In this document: piece by piece, positions 41,388 to 53,287 of the stretch
Layout of the letters: every line of letters starts with the position of its first letter
Numbering within the stretch: the first letter of the stretch is position 1
NCBI GenBank assembly: GCA_022059125.1
Contig: JAEUWY010000002.1
Location: 620,001-684,000, forward strand
Origin: Corynespora cassiicola
Lineage: Eukaryota > Ascomycota > Dothideomycetes > Pleosporales > Corynesporascaceae
Reading direction: 5' to 3'
Length of the DNA: 64,000 nt
Program-made: the position numbers and the translations under genes
The notes under the pieces: generated by a model
What the model was told of the DNA's origin: nothing
The model's input: the letters and a program-made list of their open reading frames with translations, nothing else
The model's database searches: none

Positions 41388-43005
41388 CTAAGGAAGAGGG
41401 TTCTGGATCTTGACAACCCAAGCACCACGCTCAATGGTGTTGATCAGAATGTATCCAGAGGGGTAGTCGGCATACGACGACCAAGTTCCAACAAACTCGG
41501 TAACACCTCCGCCACGGACATCGTCGTCTTCAGGGTAGACGTCGAACCAGGCGACCTCACGGACACCGGAGCCAGTGGGGTTGCTGGGGATGGACGAGAT
41601 ATCGAGGACCGAGATGCCGGCACCGTAGTTGCTCTGGTACGAGTAGTTGCCGATGACGTACTGGTTATGGTCGATGGTGACGCGGGGGCCCTTGTAGTAA
41701 CCAGTCTGCTTGGGGTTCTCGAGGTCGCGAATGTCCCAAATGTAAGTCACAGGGCGGCCGTCAGAGGCAGGGCCACGAGACTCGACCTCGTCAAGCTCGT
41801 CGTCGAGAATCAAGAACTCTTGGTTCTCAGGGTCGAGGACCCAGCCCTGGTGAGTGTAGGTGGCGCCTTCGTACGAGGTGATGGAGATGGTCTCGGGGAA
41901 TTCCTTGTCGGTGACATCGTCTGTTCCAAAGTTAGCTAAGCCCAAGGGCGGCGTTTGAAAAAAAAAAAAAAGCTACGTACAGATGGTGAGCGTGTCCTCG
42001 TTGTAGCCGTAGCAAATCTCACGACCAAGGTACTTGGTGGAGGGACCCTTGTAGATCAAGCACTGAGCATCGTGCACGTAGCCATCGTCATGAGCGCAAC
42101 CCTTGTCAACGGGGTTGGCAGGATCGGACAGGTCAAGGAAGATGAGACCTCCGTAGCAGCTAGCATTGCGAGGCTGAGCGCCAACAACGTAGGCGAAGTT
42201 GGTTGCCGGGTTGGAAAGGACGTTGTGCGAACGTCCAAGGGGAAGGTAGGTCTGATCGTTCCAGTACGAGGTAAGATCGGTGGCGGGGTCGAAGGTGACC
42301 GGGCCATTGCGGTAGTCAATGTCCAGAAGCTGTTCAGCGTTAGAATTTTTGGCCTTTCAAAATCAGTCAGATTCCTTACCTTCTTCAAGTCGAAGATCTG
42401 GATTCCGTGACCAGGCTCCTCAGATCCAACAATGATGTAGTTGTTCAAGGTACGGATTTCCCTCCAGCGGCTGGGGGCAACACCAGGCGTCTGGGGAAGA
42501 CGGCCCAAGTAGCGGAGCTTTCCAGCATTGGTGATCTCTGCGAAAGCAGCACCATCACCCTGGGCAATGATGGCAAACTCACGGCCATCATCCGAGACCC
42601 AACCCCATGAAGAGGAGCCAAGGCCAGTAGCACTTCCAAGGTCGGTGTGGGAAAGGAAGTGGTGCAAGTTGACCTGATTTTAGTTAGCCTATCATCGGTA
42701 GTATACGAGTCATTAAGAAAACATACGTTGTTGCAGCGGAACCTGGCATGGGCCAGGTTGCGGAAAGGCTGCGCAATCCCGTCCTTGCACTGTGCAAAGG
42801 GGAGTTCCTGGTACACGGGGCCATCAATGGAGTTGAGAACACCCATCGACTCCTCTTCCGCGAGCTTTGCAGCCTTCTTCTCCATGATACGCTGGTGCAT
42901 AACACCAGAGTCGTAGAGCTCAGCAGCCCTTACGGGGTCCTTGGGCATCTCCTTGGCGGAGGCCATGGCCGCAAGGCCGGCGAGAAGGGCAGACGCGTAC
43001 TTCAT
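41388..43005 (-). CDS. Secreted choice-of-anchor B / LVIVD-repeat protein
   Basis: Four exons on the minus strand: 43005-42727, 42673-42380, 42329-41981 and 41920-41388, giving 484 residues with 50-60 nt introns. The start has a clear signal peptide (MKYASALLAGLAAMASA). The rest is a beta-propeller with LVIVD-type units such as ISVLDISSIPSNP, GLIFLDLSDPANPVDKG, YIWDIRDLENPKQTG and IQIFDLKK. Proteins of this 'choice-of-anchor B' type are extracellular in bacteria and fungi; their ligand is unknown. Motif HDAQCLIYKGPS and the repeated His/Asp-containing turns are typical. Intron 3 contains a 14-base T run near its donor. Confidence 0.85.
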
Positions 43006-45104
43006 GTTGACGAAGATGTCTAGTTGGATCTGCTGCAGAAGAACCACGGGGCTTCCACGAGGGAACCACGCAGCTATTTAAATCCGAGCCCAGTGCCATG
43101 GCGACCAGTACTTTCTAAATTGCAACTTATCAATCTCCCTGGACTATTCCATAGCGTTCGCCAGGTACCAGGAAACACGTCGTAGGGGTTCGTGCCTAGA
43201 CGTCCTGATCTGGAAGGTGTAGTGTCGGCCGACAGCTGGCGATTGGTGATAATTTTGGAGGGTCTTGGGATGAACGCCCATGACCCAGGGGTCCGAGCTG
43301 TCTCCTTCTGCAAGCTCTTAGTGCATCAACGTATGATAGCTGGGCGGAGCGGGGGAGTGAGCAATCCGCTATCACAAAGCCGCATCGCTGGGGCGCGGTC
43401 CTTGGCTCTGGGTAGCCGAATGAAAATTCTCGGGCTCGACAAGGCTCTGGGCCACGGGATCAGAACAGGCGAACGTTGAAAAGAGTAGGTGGAACTGTCG
43501 AAAGTTCTAGGCGCTGATAAAGCCTCATTGCGAAGATGTAGGAATTCTTTGGTGATGGGATACGATTTGGGTTAAGCTCATTCGGGAAGGTCGTCTCTGT
43601 CCATGGCTATATATGCCTGTAAGCTGGATATTAGCATTTGCAGGATGGGTGCTCCGGAGTGGCTTGGCGTCTTGGAGGTCTTGTGCAGTGCTTGTCGGCG
43701 GCGGCTCCATTAGGTTCGTGATAGGAAACCAGGCATTTAGCTTTACCGACCCGAAATTGACGCTTTTGCAGTATTGAATCCTCTAGAGAACGGCTGTACG
43801 GCATCGCTTGTGCACTGATGCCATGGCGACTCTTCTGGGTGTAGGAGACGAGACGAAAAGTAACGATGGAGAAAGGGGTCGCAAGAGCCCTCATTGCTTG
43901 CGGTGCGGCTGCTGTACTTATACTGAGAGTATTCGTATAAGGCAAATTATTGGCCGCAAAGCACCTCAATCTTGCGTGAATTGGAGCACATTTCTCTGTC
44001 TGTTGGAGGATGCGGGGAATAAATTGATCTTGAGGTAGGCGGCCTCACCTCGTTAGTGGCTGGATAAACCTTGTCCAAGCACCAAGCTAGACCTAGATTA
44101 TCTGCAACGAACACGTGATCAATCACACTTCGTCGGCAAATGTGACTGTATATTGGCTTTTTCACACATGGAGGGAAGCTGGAAGATAATCGAAACTCTG
44201 GTAACTGTAGCTAAGATGCCCCAAGTTTAAGTGTGATGTCAGTAATCTGATTCTACTGGTCCCCGTACGCTCAGAACAACGCTAAAACTTAAAGATGTTA
44301 GAATTACTAGGCTGAGTTTCTCGAGACAACCCAGCGACTCAAATTTCTCGGCGTTTAATTCATCTTTATCTCCTCGAAATTCGTGTTCTGCCTATTCGTG
44401 AACAGTGATGAACTGGTTGTGCCAAGCCGTGGTAGTGACGACATAATATGTCTTTGCTGATCTCAGTGTCCTGTGGCCCCACCTCATCAGTACAGACCAC
44501 TCAACAACGCATTCGAACCGATCAAGGCATATCTCCTCTCTCTTCCCACCCACATAGATCATTGTTATCATTCATACAATGCTTCTCTGAGAACTGAAAT
44601 CGACGTACCGGGAGTACAAGCAAGATACAAAGTACATCACAGGCCGGCTCGTAGACAACGCTACTGAATGTGGTTTCAAACGTGAACAAGATCCCAGCTC
44701 ATGTGAGTCTGCCTATACAATTAGAGAATAGGAATTTGAGATAATGGCCAAGGCGATTGCTACAAGCGAAACAAGGACCGACACACTTGATAAACCCGAT
44801 CTCACTGCTGCAGCGAGCCATTCGATTTCATATCATCATGGTACTTGAATGAATACTGATCAAGCTTTGAGCACATCCTAAGCCACGAGGCCTTTGTGGG
44901 TGCCTTGGAAAGGACGTTTAATGCGTTAAAACGATGCCCATAGGCGATGCCAAAGCCATGCGAAAAACGCAAAAACCAGAACCAGCAGATACCCTCGACG
45001 TCAACTCAACTTCACGCAAGAATGACAGTGCACCGAGGGTTCAGAAACTGTTCTAAGGTCTTTATTCCGATGAAACGGCAACAGAAGAGGATTAATATCC
45101 AGAT
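43006..45104. other. Intergenic region without supported genes
   Basis: About 2.1 kb. An open frame of 112 codons on the minus strand at 43631-43969 and others were examined; none has a recognisable domain or consistent splicing. AT content rises after 44.1 kb. Confidence 0.45.
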
Positions 45105-45740
45105 ATGACCGGTATGAATATTGCAGGCCTTCTGGCGGTTCCCAGCGTGAAGATAAATATGGACGACGAGGCAAGAGTTCAAAATGAGTTCTATCTTGCT
45201 TTACAATGCTTTCGTCAAGAAATCTACGGCCTGGGACTTCACGTCATCAAAATATGGGATCCAAGCTCCCAGCCACACTATTCCCTTGGGCTTATATCGT
45301 CATTGGCATATTTTGCCATACCAGAACGGCCCAATTTTGTGACTGCAGCAATTGTCACTAACACTACAGTCAGACTCATTAAATGCATAGAACAGGAATT
45401 TGAGCACTCGACAACCCGACCAGAAAGTTTCCCAGGTGAAGACCTTCTCAGCATAATAAGAGCAATCCAGAACGCTACACGCCCGGCAGCCTTCTCCCCA
45501 AACCACCCAAACCACATAGAAGAACATCAATCATATCAATACTCCTTAAGATTTTCGTATTGTAAAGTCAAAGCGTCCGACTTTAGCTCGAGGTTCAAGA
45601 TGCACGTGTTTTCAAGACCCGCTCACAGTCTTTCCAATTTGAAGACCAACACGCTACCCACTCTTTGTCTACGCAAGCTGGTTCCCCCAAAAAGGTTGTC
45701 ATATCGAAATCAACACCCAGTGATCAGCACGAAGCAATGA
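45105..45740 (+). CDS. Small hypothetical protein
   Basis: An open frame of 211 codons starting ATG. I do not recognise it. The first 110 residues look protein-like and partly helical (EARVQNEFYLALQCFRQEIYG, IVTNTTVRLIKCIEQEFEHS), whereas the last 80 are irregular and may be read-through into non-coding sequence or a missed intron. No signal peptide, membrane segment or motif is seen. It may be a lineage-specific gene or a decayed fragment. Confidence 0.35.
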   Translation: MTGMNIAGLLAVPSVKINMDDEARVQNEFYLALQCFRQEIYGLGLHVIKIWDPSSQPHYSLGLISSLAYFAIPERPNFVTAAIVTNTTVRLIKCIEQEFEHSTTRPESFPGEDLLSIIRAIQNATRPAAFSPNHPNHIEEHQSYQYSLRFSYCKVKASDFSSRFKMHVFSRPAHSLSNLKTNTLPTLCLRKLVPPKRLSYRNQHPVISTKQ

Positions 45741-45792
45741 GAAGCCATAAAATTACACATTCCAAATGCTATGCAACCTTACCCTCAAAAGT

Positions 45793-48700
45793 TCACTCGT
45801 AAAGCCCCTCATCATCCCCCGTATCCCCGAATCCCCCAGCCGCAATATCCACACTACTCTTCCCTGCATGTCCCTGGCTCGCGGGCGCCTTTCCTTTTCC
45901 CTTTGAGCCACTGCCACTGCCACTGCCACTTCCGCTCCCACCCGCCGAACCGTTGAGATCGATATTTTCCGTCCGAACCACAAACTCCTCATCATCTTGC
46001 GGCACCGCCGCCTTCCCTTTCCCCTTCCATCCCGAACCCTGCGTGGGCACTCCATCCACCCCACCCGCCGCCTCAATCTCCAATGTCCCATTCCTCTTTT
46101 GCTGTTCCTCCTTGCCCTTCCCCTCAAACGTCTTCCTCACACGCTCATAGTGTTTCAACTCGTCTGCCGAGACACTGGGCACGAGCTCCTTGTGCGCCTC
46201 GATGAAGTCTTCCTCCGTGACCATGACGGCCGTGTCCTCAGCGTCCGCCAGGTGGTCGAAGAAGTACGCAATGGATATCTGTGGCGAGTGCGTCGCGTTG
46301 TATTTTTGGACTTTTTCGTCAACGGCGCGGGCTTGGCGCGTGATGGCTTTGAGCATGGCGTCGGAGCAGAGGGCGTACATGTCTGCTCCAGTGTAGGTGA
46401 AGGGGAGGGTTGAAGCGACGCGTTGGAGCGAGAGGGAGGGGTGCAGGGTGAATCTGTCCGTGTTAGGTTGCGGGATCATTAGCTCTGGAGGAAGTGGTAC
46501 GTACTTTCGTGTCAGGGCCTCCAGGATGGTCTTTTGCTTGTCGTGCGTGTCGGAAACGCCTAGGTAGAGCATCTTGTCGAAACGACCGGGACGTAGGAGA
46601 GCTTGGTCAAGGAGATCAGGTCGATTGGTTGCGCCGATAACAAAGACACCGCCGGCACCTTCGCCTCCATCGCTCATGCCATCAAGTTCAGCGAGCAGTT
46701 GACTGACAATGCGGTCCATGACACCGCCGCTATCGCCTTGATTTCCACGTTTTGGCGCAACAGAGTCCAGTTCGTCAAAAAAGACAACGCATGGACGAGC
46801 GTCTCTTGCGCGCTGGAAAACACGGCGCACATTGGCTTCAGATTCACCAATGTACATGTTGAGAAGTTCAGGGCCTTTGACACTGAAGAAGTTGAGGGAG
46901 AACTCTGTAGCAATGGCTTTGGCAAGCAGAGTCTTTCCGGTACCGGGTGGTCCATAGAAGAGTATACCACTGCGCTTTTTCATGCCCTTGGCGAAGAGCT
47001 CGGGGCGCGATAGTGGGAGTTGAATGGTTTCCATAACGGCATCCTTGACGTGGGTCAGTCCACCAACATCTGACCAGCCGACATTTGGGATCTTGGGGGC
47101 GCCGATAGCATCTGCAAAATTCTTACGTGCTGCATCCACAGCGCTGTCGAAATCTGCTTTGGTCAAACTATTGCTGAAGTGGCCACCTGCAAGCTCAATG
47201 TCCCTTGCGGTAACGGTCTCGGACCATGTCGACCTGGATGCAGATGATGCTAATGCTTCAATTCGGCTTCGCTTGGCGACAACAGCACGATCGACAACAT
47301 CGACAAGGTCACCAGCCACCAAAGCAGCCGTCTTGACCGCCACATTGGCAAGATCGACCTCCGGTGACAGTCGGATACCCGAGTCTTCGATTATGCTACG
47401 CAGTATGCCTTCTCTCTCGCCCTCGTCGGGGGCTGTCATCTCGATTTCGTGGGTGAACAGCCCTCGAATGCCTTCTGGAACCTTGTCAACCTCGGTGGTA
47501 GTTGCAATGAGTACGCGAGAGTCGGCCAAGATTTCTTTCAAAGCCGTGTTCATCCTATCAGCATTGAGCGCATCGATGTGCTTGATGAGGAGGGTTGTGA
47601 ACTCTGCACCGCAGGTCAAGGCTCGTTCGGCTCTGGCTTTCAAGAAGCCTTCTGTCTTAACGTCGCCTCCGCCGGCGCCTCCTTCTGCAAGGATGTCGAA
47701 GGCGTCGATAGAGAACGTGTGTAGTCCGAGGTCATCGCCAGCCTTCGTGGCTACGGTTGATTTACCGATTCCGCGTTGAGTGGATGTGATTAGGATTGCG
47801 ATTGGTGGCAGACCAAGGTGTATGGCTCTTGGACTGGTTGCTGCGGACATCAATTCCCGCAGACGTCGGCGAAGCGATGATACGTATGGCTTGGGCAGCT
47901 CATCGATAGCCAGAGACCTTTGGCTAGACGAAACTGGAACTCTCTTCGCTCCAAGATAATACTGCCAAGCGTTGTTCAGTGATGGGGGTATTCTGCCCTG
48001 TTCGCTACCATTCATCTCCATCTTGGTGGTTGCAGCATCGACGGACACGACACCGCCCCAGATGTTGGATTCACAGCCTTCCCGCGGTTCGCTAGATGAG
48101 GAAGTAACACTGCCGATTCTGAACCAAGCTACCACCTTTGGGTTGCGGTTCTCTGCACTGACACTCTCTTCGCCAGCACCTTTCTTGGCTTTTGAAAGTA
48201 GTTCATCGCCTACAACGTCCTCTTCAGCAGTGGCCTGGAATACAGCTCGTCCAAGAGACTCATCAATTGCAACACCTATCAAGTCTCCAGTCTTCACGAT
48301 TCGTCTCCTCTGCTCAAAATGTTCCTTCAGAGCGGCAAACAGACTAGGCTGAAGCAGGCGCTCGGAAGATAGTGGAGTAGACAGTTTGAATAAAGTGACC
48401 GATTTGGCCGAAGACGGTCGTGAGGAGCTGGTGATGCGAGGCTTTTGGATAGCGCTTCTGGGCAAATGCGAGGACTGATGAGGAACCAATGGTGTAATGC
48501 GCAAATGGGAAGGGCTACCCAAATTTGCTAGAAGGATGGGTGACAAATATGCTTGTAGAGAAGTACTGGGCTGCGCAAATCCAGAGAAACTCGAGCGTCG
48601 GTCAAAGTTATCTGGCTTGTTTACAGGGTAACGCGCAATCTTCTTGGACATTTGTTCGGGTAGTCCATAAACTCTAACTGGGCGCCATTCGGAATTGTCC

Positions 48701-50200
48701 TCGTCGGAGTCTCCAAACGCACCCAAGCCGAACAATGAGTTTTGGGATGGCTCTGCGGCAGCCTCGAGCTTGACCCAGTCGCCGGAGAAACAGCCAACCT
48801 TAACAAGGGTATTGGTGTCGACGAAGACGCGGGCTTCTTCATCGTCTTCTAATCCGGGCTTTGGATGAACGAGTTCGTCAGATATGGTTTGGAGGAGGCC
48901 CTGCGCCTTGAAAACCTTGCTCCTAGAAGTAGGGCCCCGTGCAGTGGTGGCAGTAAAGCTCGAAAACACCGAGCCAGGAGTAGCGATTCCATTAGTGTGA
49001 TAGTTTCCGGGGCGAGGAGTGGCAGAGGTGAAAGACGACAAGACTCCAGACGATTGCGGCGGCAGGAGTGGGGCATTGAGAGAAATGATGTCTTCCTCAT
49101 CCGACAAATCCCCAGCTTCAGAACCAGAGACTTCCGATTCCAAATTATCCGTAGACTCCGCATCGGGTGGCGAGTTTGTCTGAGAGATGGCACGATCTTC
49201 TGCAGCCGAGTAGAAGGTATCGTTTGAAGTGTCATCGTCATCGTCGCCAAAGCCATTCGAGATCGGGGTAGGCTTTGGAGGGGGTAGCACGACAGCCGCC
49301 TTGGAGGGTCGATGGGACTGGAGGACAACAATTTTCGTAGATGGTAGCAGCAGACCTTGAGAGACAGGTTCGCAGGCTGTAATCTTCGCAGGTGGGGGCG
49401 GAACATGGGTGATGGGGTGGGCGGGGAGGGGCAGTGGCAGCTGGTCGCCGGTATGCAGTAACGTTGACAATTGCAGTGCTTCCCGGACAGCCTTCCTCCA
49501 CGCTTCCTCTTGCGCCGCATGATCCACCGAGCTTGTATCCTTCCCAGCAGCACCATTGGCCTTTAGAAATCTGTCCTTGGGGCCTTTGGGCACCCCATTG
49601 GGCCGAGAAATACCGAATCCCCCTCCGAACTTTGCGTGGACCTCATCCAGCTTGCGCAGAGCATCTGTGTCCAAGTTCACGTATACGGTATCCAGACCAA
49701 TGGGCATGACATCGAAGATGCGTATCTCAATGGGCGCATCGCGTTTGGGTGTCTTGTTCGGCGAGAGGGCCTGGAGGGCCTGGGAGAAGGACTGCAGGGC
49801 AAGAGACGAATAGGGTACTTGGAGGGACGAGTGAGACCGGGAAGCTGGGGCTTCGGCCTTCTCGGGGGGTTGGATGGGCAGGATGGTCCACGGGATGTTC
49901 TGCGAAGCTACAACGGAGGCGGGCAGCCACGGAGCGATTGCAACATGGCGGACGGTCGACTCCTGGCTATCTCCATTGGCGACTTCTCATTGATTAGCTA
50001 TGGATACAAGAAAGAACGTGCGACCACAAACCCTTGGTGCGGAAGCCGGGGAACAGGTCATCGTATAGATCTTCGGAGAGCACGCCCACCTCGCCCTTAA
50101 CGCGGTCATCGAGCAACAAGCGCGCCGAAATGGGCGGGCGGTCGAGGCGCCTTCTCCGTCGTCTCTTGCGCGGATGGAGGGCGCCATTCTGCACCTCCAT
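45793..50200 (-). CDS. PEX6: Pex6 peroxisomal AAA+ ATPase
   Basis: Three exons on the minus strand: 50200-50032, 49982-46505 and 46453-45793, giving 1435 residues. Intron 2 (51 nt, GTACGT donor, CCTAAC branch, ACAG acceptor) is in frame and contains no stop; removing it restores the Pex6 junction ALTRKFTLHPSLSL. The D2 ATPase has Walker A GPPGTGKT (about 1067), Walker B VVFFDELDS, and GATNRPDLLDQALLRPGRFD. The D1 P-loop is altered (STQRGIGKST, about 789) and D1 Walker B lacks its acidic pair, as is usual in Pex6. With Pex1 it extracts ubiquitinated Pex5 from the peroxisome membrane. The C-terminus has a low-complexity SGSGSG tract. Intron 1 has two adjacent possible acceptors, three bases apart. 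Confidence 0.93.
45907..45930. repeat. GCCACT hexanucleotide repeat in PEX6
   Basis: Four perfect GCCACT units encode Ser-Gly dipeptides on the minus strand in the C-terminal tail of Pex6. It is likely length-variable and functionally neutral. Confidence 0.85.
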
Positions 50201-50256
50201 TGTTTGTGTACAGGCAGCGAAAGCTCAATGAGCGGGATAGCGAACGGTGTCGGCTC

Positions 50257-50703
50257 TCAGCAGCGCATCGAGGTCAGGACTGATGCCAAGCCAAGCGTAC
50301 CTCGGCACAGCGGTGGTTGCTCGGGAAGCCGAAGGCTGCCAACGTCCGAAATGTGCTCGGAGATGCGATTCAGGATCCCGTAGGAGAATAATTCGACGTC
50401 AGGCTGTGCACACTTGCCAGACAATAGCGCCATGTTCACATGAAGAGCGGAGAGCTGTCGGAGGAACGACGCGCCAAGCTCCCCGCCTTCAGCGTCTCGT
50501 GCAGCTCGGATCCGCCTCTGCTCACCCTCTCCGATCTCCGCCACTCTCGTCGTGCTGATTGCCTCACGTCCTGATCCTTCTTTGCCCGTGACTCTGGGTT
50601 CGTTCGCGAATCGATCTCCCCTCCCCCCCCTGGCGATCGGATGCTGGCTATGAACGACGGTAGCCGCGTCTTGGAACGGGGCCCCTGACATCATCAACCA
50701 GGC
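50257..50703 (-). CDS. Possible small gene upstream of PEX6
   Basis: An open frame on the minus strand, in the same direction as PEX6. The distal part looks like real protein (FLRQLSALHVNMALLSGK, VELFSYGILNRISEHIS, LRLPEQPP) with amphipathic helices. The N-terminal third is low complexity. A GTACGC donor near 50298 and a later acceptor could change the last residues. I do not recognise the family. The stop is only 57 bp from the PEX6 start, so it could instead be a PEX6 leader ORF. First ATG codons lie near 50694-50697; the upstream limit is approximate. Confidence 0.4.
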   Translation of the reverse strand, partial: AWLMMSGAPFQDAATVVHSQHPIARGGRGDRFANEPRVTGKEGSGREAISTTRVAEIGEGEQRRIRAARDAEGGELGASFLRQLSALHVNMALLSGKCAQPDVELFSYGILNRISEHISDVGSLRLPEQPPLCRGTLGLASVLTSMRC

Positions 50704-50941
50704 CGCCACCAGGAATCTACAACATGCTGATCAGCCACAATCCCATGCTAGCAGAGATTGCCATTTTCTTCTCCACCTTCTCGTCGTTCTTCGCATTTCC
50801 TCCTTTCTGCGCCGTAGGTAACGGGTTCCGCGCATGAAATCTTAAGCAATTCAGCCTGTATTTTTGCAGCCACTCCACTCTCCACATGTTAGGCTACCCC
50901 TAACGGCGTCATTGCCTCGGGAACTGTGATTCGATACCAAC

Positions 50942-53287
50942 ATGCCCAGCGCAACCACCGCCATGAAAGAGAAGATTGAAAGAGCAGGGGAGAAGACCAA
51001 ATCAAAGACCAAGGCAGCCATTGACTTCGCCCACCAGGCTGAGCGCTTAGGTCAATATGCGCCAAATCAGGAAGACGATGCGACTGGCTCCACCCATGCT
51101 GTGGAAGCCAAATTTGTGACTGCGCAGGATCCTGTAATCCAGACTGCAGATGGGGGACGACTACCAGCCGTGCCTGTCGAAGAGGCGGTGCGACTCAACA
51201 AGCTCAAAAACGTCGTCGAAGATCGCGACCCGGCAGAGAATGAACCTGTTAAAGCCGGGACACGAGAATCAAAAGATGGTACAATACACGGAGCTCGCCC
51301 TGACAAGGACTTCGCAAAGAGAGAATCAGAAACAGATGCTCCGCTCAAAAGTACCAGTCCACCGTCTCGAACCAACCCGCTTTTTCCACCCATGCCCATG
51401 TACGGGCCATCCACAATGCTTCGAAAGATTCAATGTCTCTTGTTTCGGTTTTCTTCCGCCATACTTTCTCTATGCTTTCTCCTGGTCATAATATTAGGAG
51501 CAGCTTTTACCAGCATTCCCCTGGCTGCCACTCACATCTGGTTAAGACTAACGTTTCGAAATCCAGATAAGAGACGTCCATTTTGGCAGGAGGAAGAGCG
51601 GCGCCGTCGAGCTCGGGGACTGGCCGAAAGAGTCTGGGCAAAGGGAAAGCAAGATCAACTACGCCAAAGCAACGTTGAAGATGGCGAACAGACAGACGGA
51701 TTCATTCCCTTGGAGGGCGGGCCAGATAAGCTCCCTTGCGACGTACGTTACTACGCGCGTCGCTTAGGATTGGACTGCGAGATTTTCGATGTTCAGACAG
51801 AAGATGGCTTCATCATTGAATTGTGGCACATATACAATCCTCGAGAATACAAAAGGACAGATGATACGGTACGCTCGCCGCATTCCCCAGATGTTTTCCT
51901 GGATAATGCGGAGGCAGTGGAGGCAGCTGGTTCCCAATACCCACCAGGGGAAAAGAAGTATCCTGTTCTCATGATCCATGGCCTGCTACAGTCCGCGGGC
52001 GCCTACTGCACGAATGACGACGATAGTCTCGCGTTTTTCCTAGCCAAATCCGGATACGACGTCTGGCTCGGTAACAACCGATGCGGATTTAATCCTCGCC
52101 ACAGTATGCTCAAGTACAGCGATCCACGCATGTGGGCTTGGAATATTAGGCAGATGGGAGTAATGGATCTGCCTGCACTCATCTCCCGTGTGCTTTCCGA
52201 GACTGGGTTCGAGAAACTAGGACTCATCGCCCACAGTCAAGGAACGACCCAAACCCTTGTTGCACTCGCAAAAGAGCAACGTCCAGAGATAGGCGAGAAA
52301 ATCAGTGTCTTCTGTGCGCTTGCACCAGCTGCTTATGCTGGTCCTTTAATCGGAAAGATGTACTTCAAGTTCATGCGCATCATCAGCCCTGGAATGTTCC
52401 GCATCATCTTTGGCATCCACGCCTTCATCCCCTTCATGATGACTATGCACGCCATTCTTCCTCCACGCTTCTACGGGGCCATGGGTTACAGAGTCTTTTC
52501 CTTCATGTTCGACTGGACCGACGACCGCTGGGAGCGTGATCTCAGAGACCGCATGTTCCAATTCGCGCCAGTCTACGTCAGCGCAGAGAGTATGCGCTGG
52601 TGGCTCGGACGTGAGTGCTTCGCAAAGCAAAAGTGCATTCTCGCCACACGCGAAGAAAAAATTATAGAAGACCGCGAAGATGAGCAAGAAGACCAACAAC
52701 TGGCGCGCTCCGGCGACGACACCTCGGACAGCGAAGACGAACCTGATACAGCGGACGACAAGCCCAGTGCCAACCCGCTGGACTCGCTTAAAAGCAAACA
52801 CAAGCCCAGAGACGAAAGTAGAGCCCGCTTCGCGTGGTACGGGCCCGGCACCCCACCATTCGCACTTTGGGTCTGTGGTAACGATGCCCTCGTTGACGGC
52901 CGTCGCCTGCTCCGCCGCTTCGAGCGCAACCGCGAACCCTATGTCGACGTTGTACACTCCAAGGTCATCGAGGGATACGAGCATCTCGATGTCATTTGGG
53001 CCATGGATGCGATTGAAAAGGTCGGCAAGGAGGTGCGCGAGGTGCTGTGGAAAACGGCTCCAGAGGAGGTGCGCCGCGTGTGCAGGATCCCTCGTGGCTG
53101 CGCGGATATCGCAGAAGCGGATTTCTACAAACCCAAGAGCGAGCAGAGGGAGAGTGCCACGCGAGAGGTGGATGCTACGGCGGGGGAGTGGAGTAGGAAA
53201 GCAGCGAAGCAAGTCGGTGGGGGTGCTGGAGAGGGAGATCATGACCTTGAGGGGGAGATTAAGAAGGCGGAGGAAAAGGGGGTGTAG
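50942..53287 (+). CDS. Steryl ester hydrolase / acid-lipase family protein
   Basis: A single exon of 781 residues. The N-terminal 160 residues are charged. A hydrophobic segment (about 165-200, SAILSLCFLLVIILGAAFTS) is a membrane anchor. The alpha/beta-hydrolase domain follows: LPCDVRYYARRLGLDCEIF, VLMIHGLLQSAG (oxyanion loop), AHS432QGT (nucleophile elbow), D648 in CGNDALVD, and H681 in YEHLD. This is the triad and order of the acid lipase/steryl ester hydrolase family (yeast Tgl1, Yeh1, Yeh2), which release sterols from steryl esters on lipid droplets or at the plasma membrane. An acidic insert (residues about 575-625) lies between core and acid residue. The long N-terminus with anchor is most like Yeh1/Yeh2. 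Confidence 0.9.
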   Translation: MPSATTAMKEKIERAGEKTKSKTKAAIDFAHQAERLGQYAPNQEDDATGSTHAVEAKFVTAQDPVIQTADGGRLPAVPVEEAVRLNKLKNVVEDRDPAENEPVKAGTRESKDGTIHGARPDKDFAKRESETDAPLKSTSPPSRTNPLFPPMPMYGPSTMLRKIQCLLFRFSSAILSLCFLLVIILGAAFTSIPLAATHIWLRLTFRNPDKRRPFWQEEERRRRARGLAERVWAKGKQDQLRQSNVEDGEQTDGFIPLEGGPDKLPCDVRYYARRLGLDCEIFDVQTEDGFIIELWHIYNPREYKRTDDTVRSPHSPDVFLDNAEAVEAAGSQYPPGEKKYPVLMIHGLLQSAGAYCTNDDDSLAFFLAKSGYDVWLGNNRCGFNPRHSMLKYSDPRMWAWNIRQMGVMDLPALISRVLSETGFEKLGLIAHSQGTTQTLVALAKEQRPEIGEKISVFCALAPAAYAGPLIGKMYFKFMRIISPGMFRIIFGIHAFIPFMMTMHAILPPRFYGAMGYRVFSFMFDWTDDRWERDLRDRMFQFAPVYVSAESMRWWLGRECFAKQKCILATREEKIIEDREDEQEDQQLARSGDDTSDSEDEPDTADDKPSANPLDSLKSKHKPRDESRARFAWYGPGTPPFALWVCGNDALVDGRRLLRRFERNREPYVDVVHSKVIEGYEHLDVIWAMDAIEKVGKEVREVLWKTAPEEVRRVCRIPRGCADIAEADFYKPKSEQRESATREVDATAGEWSRKAAKQVGGGAGEGDHDLEGEIKKAEEKGV

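Noticed and set aside
43525..43969. Minus ORF with ATG (MRALATPFSIVTFRLVS)
   Set aside because: It begins like a mitochondrial presequence but the rest is irregular, with no domain or splice support.
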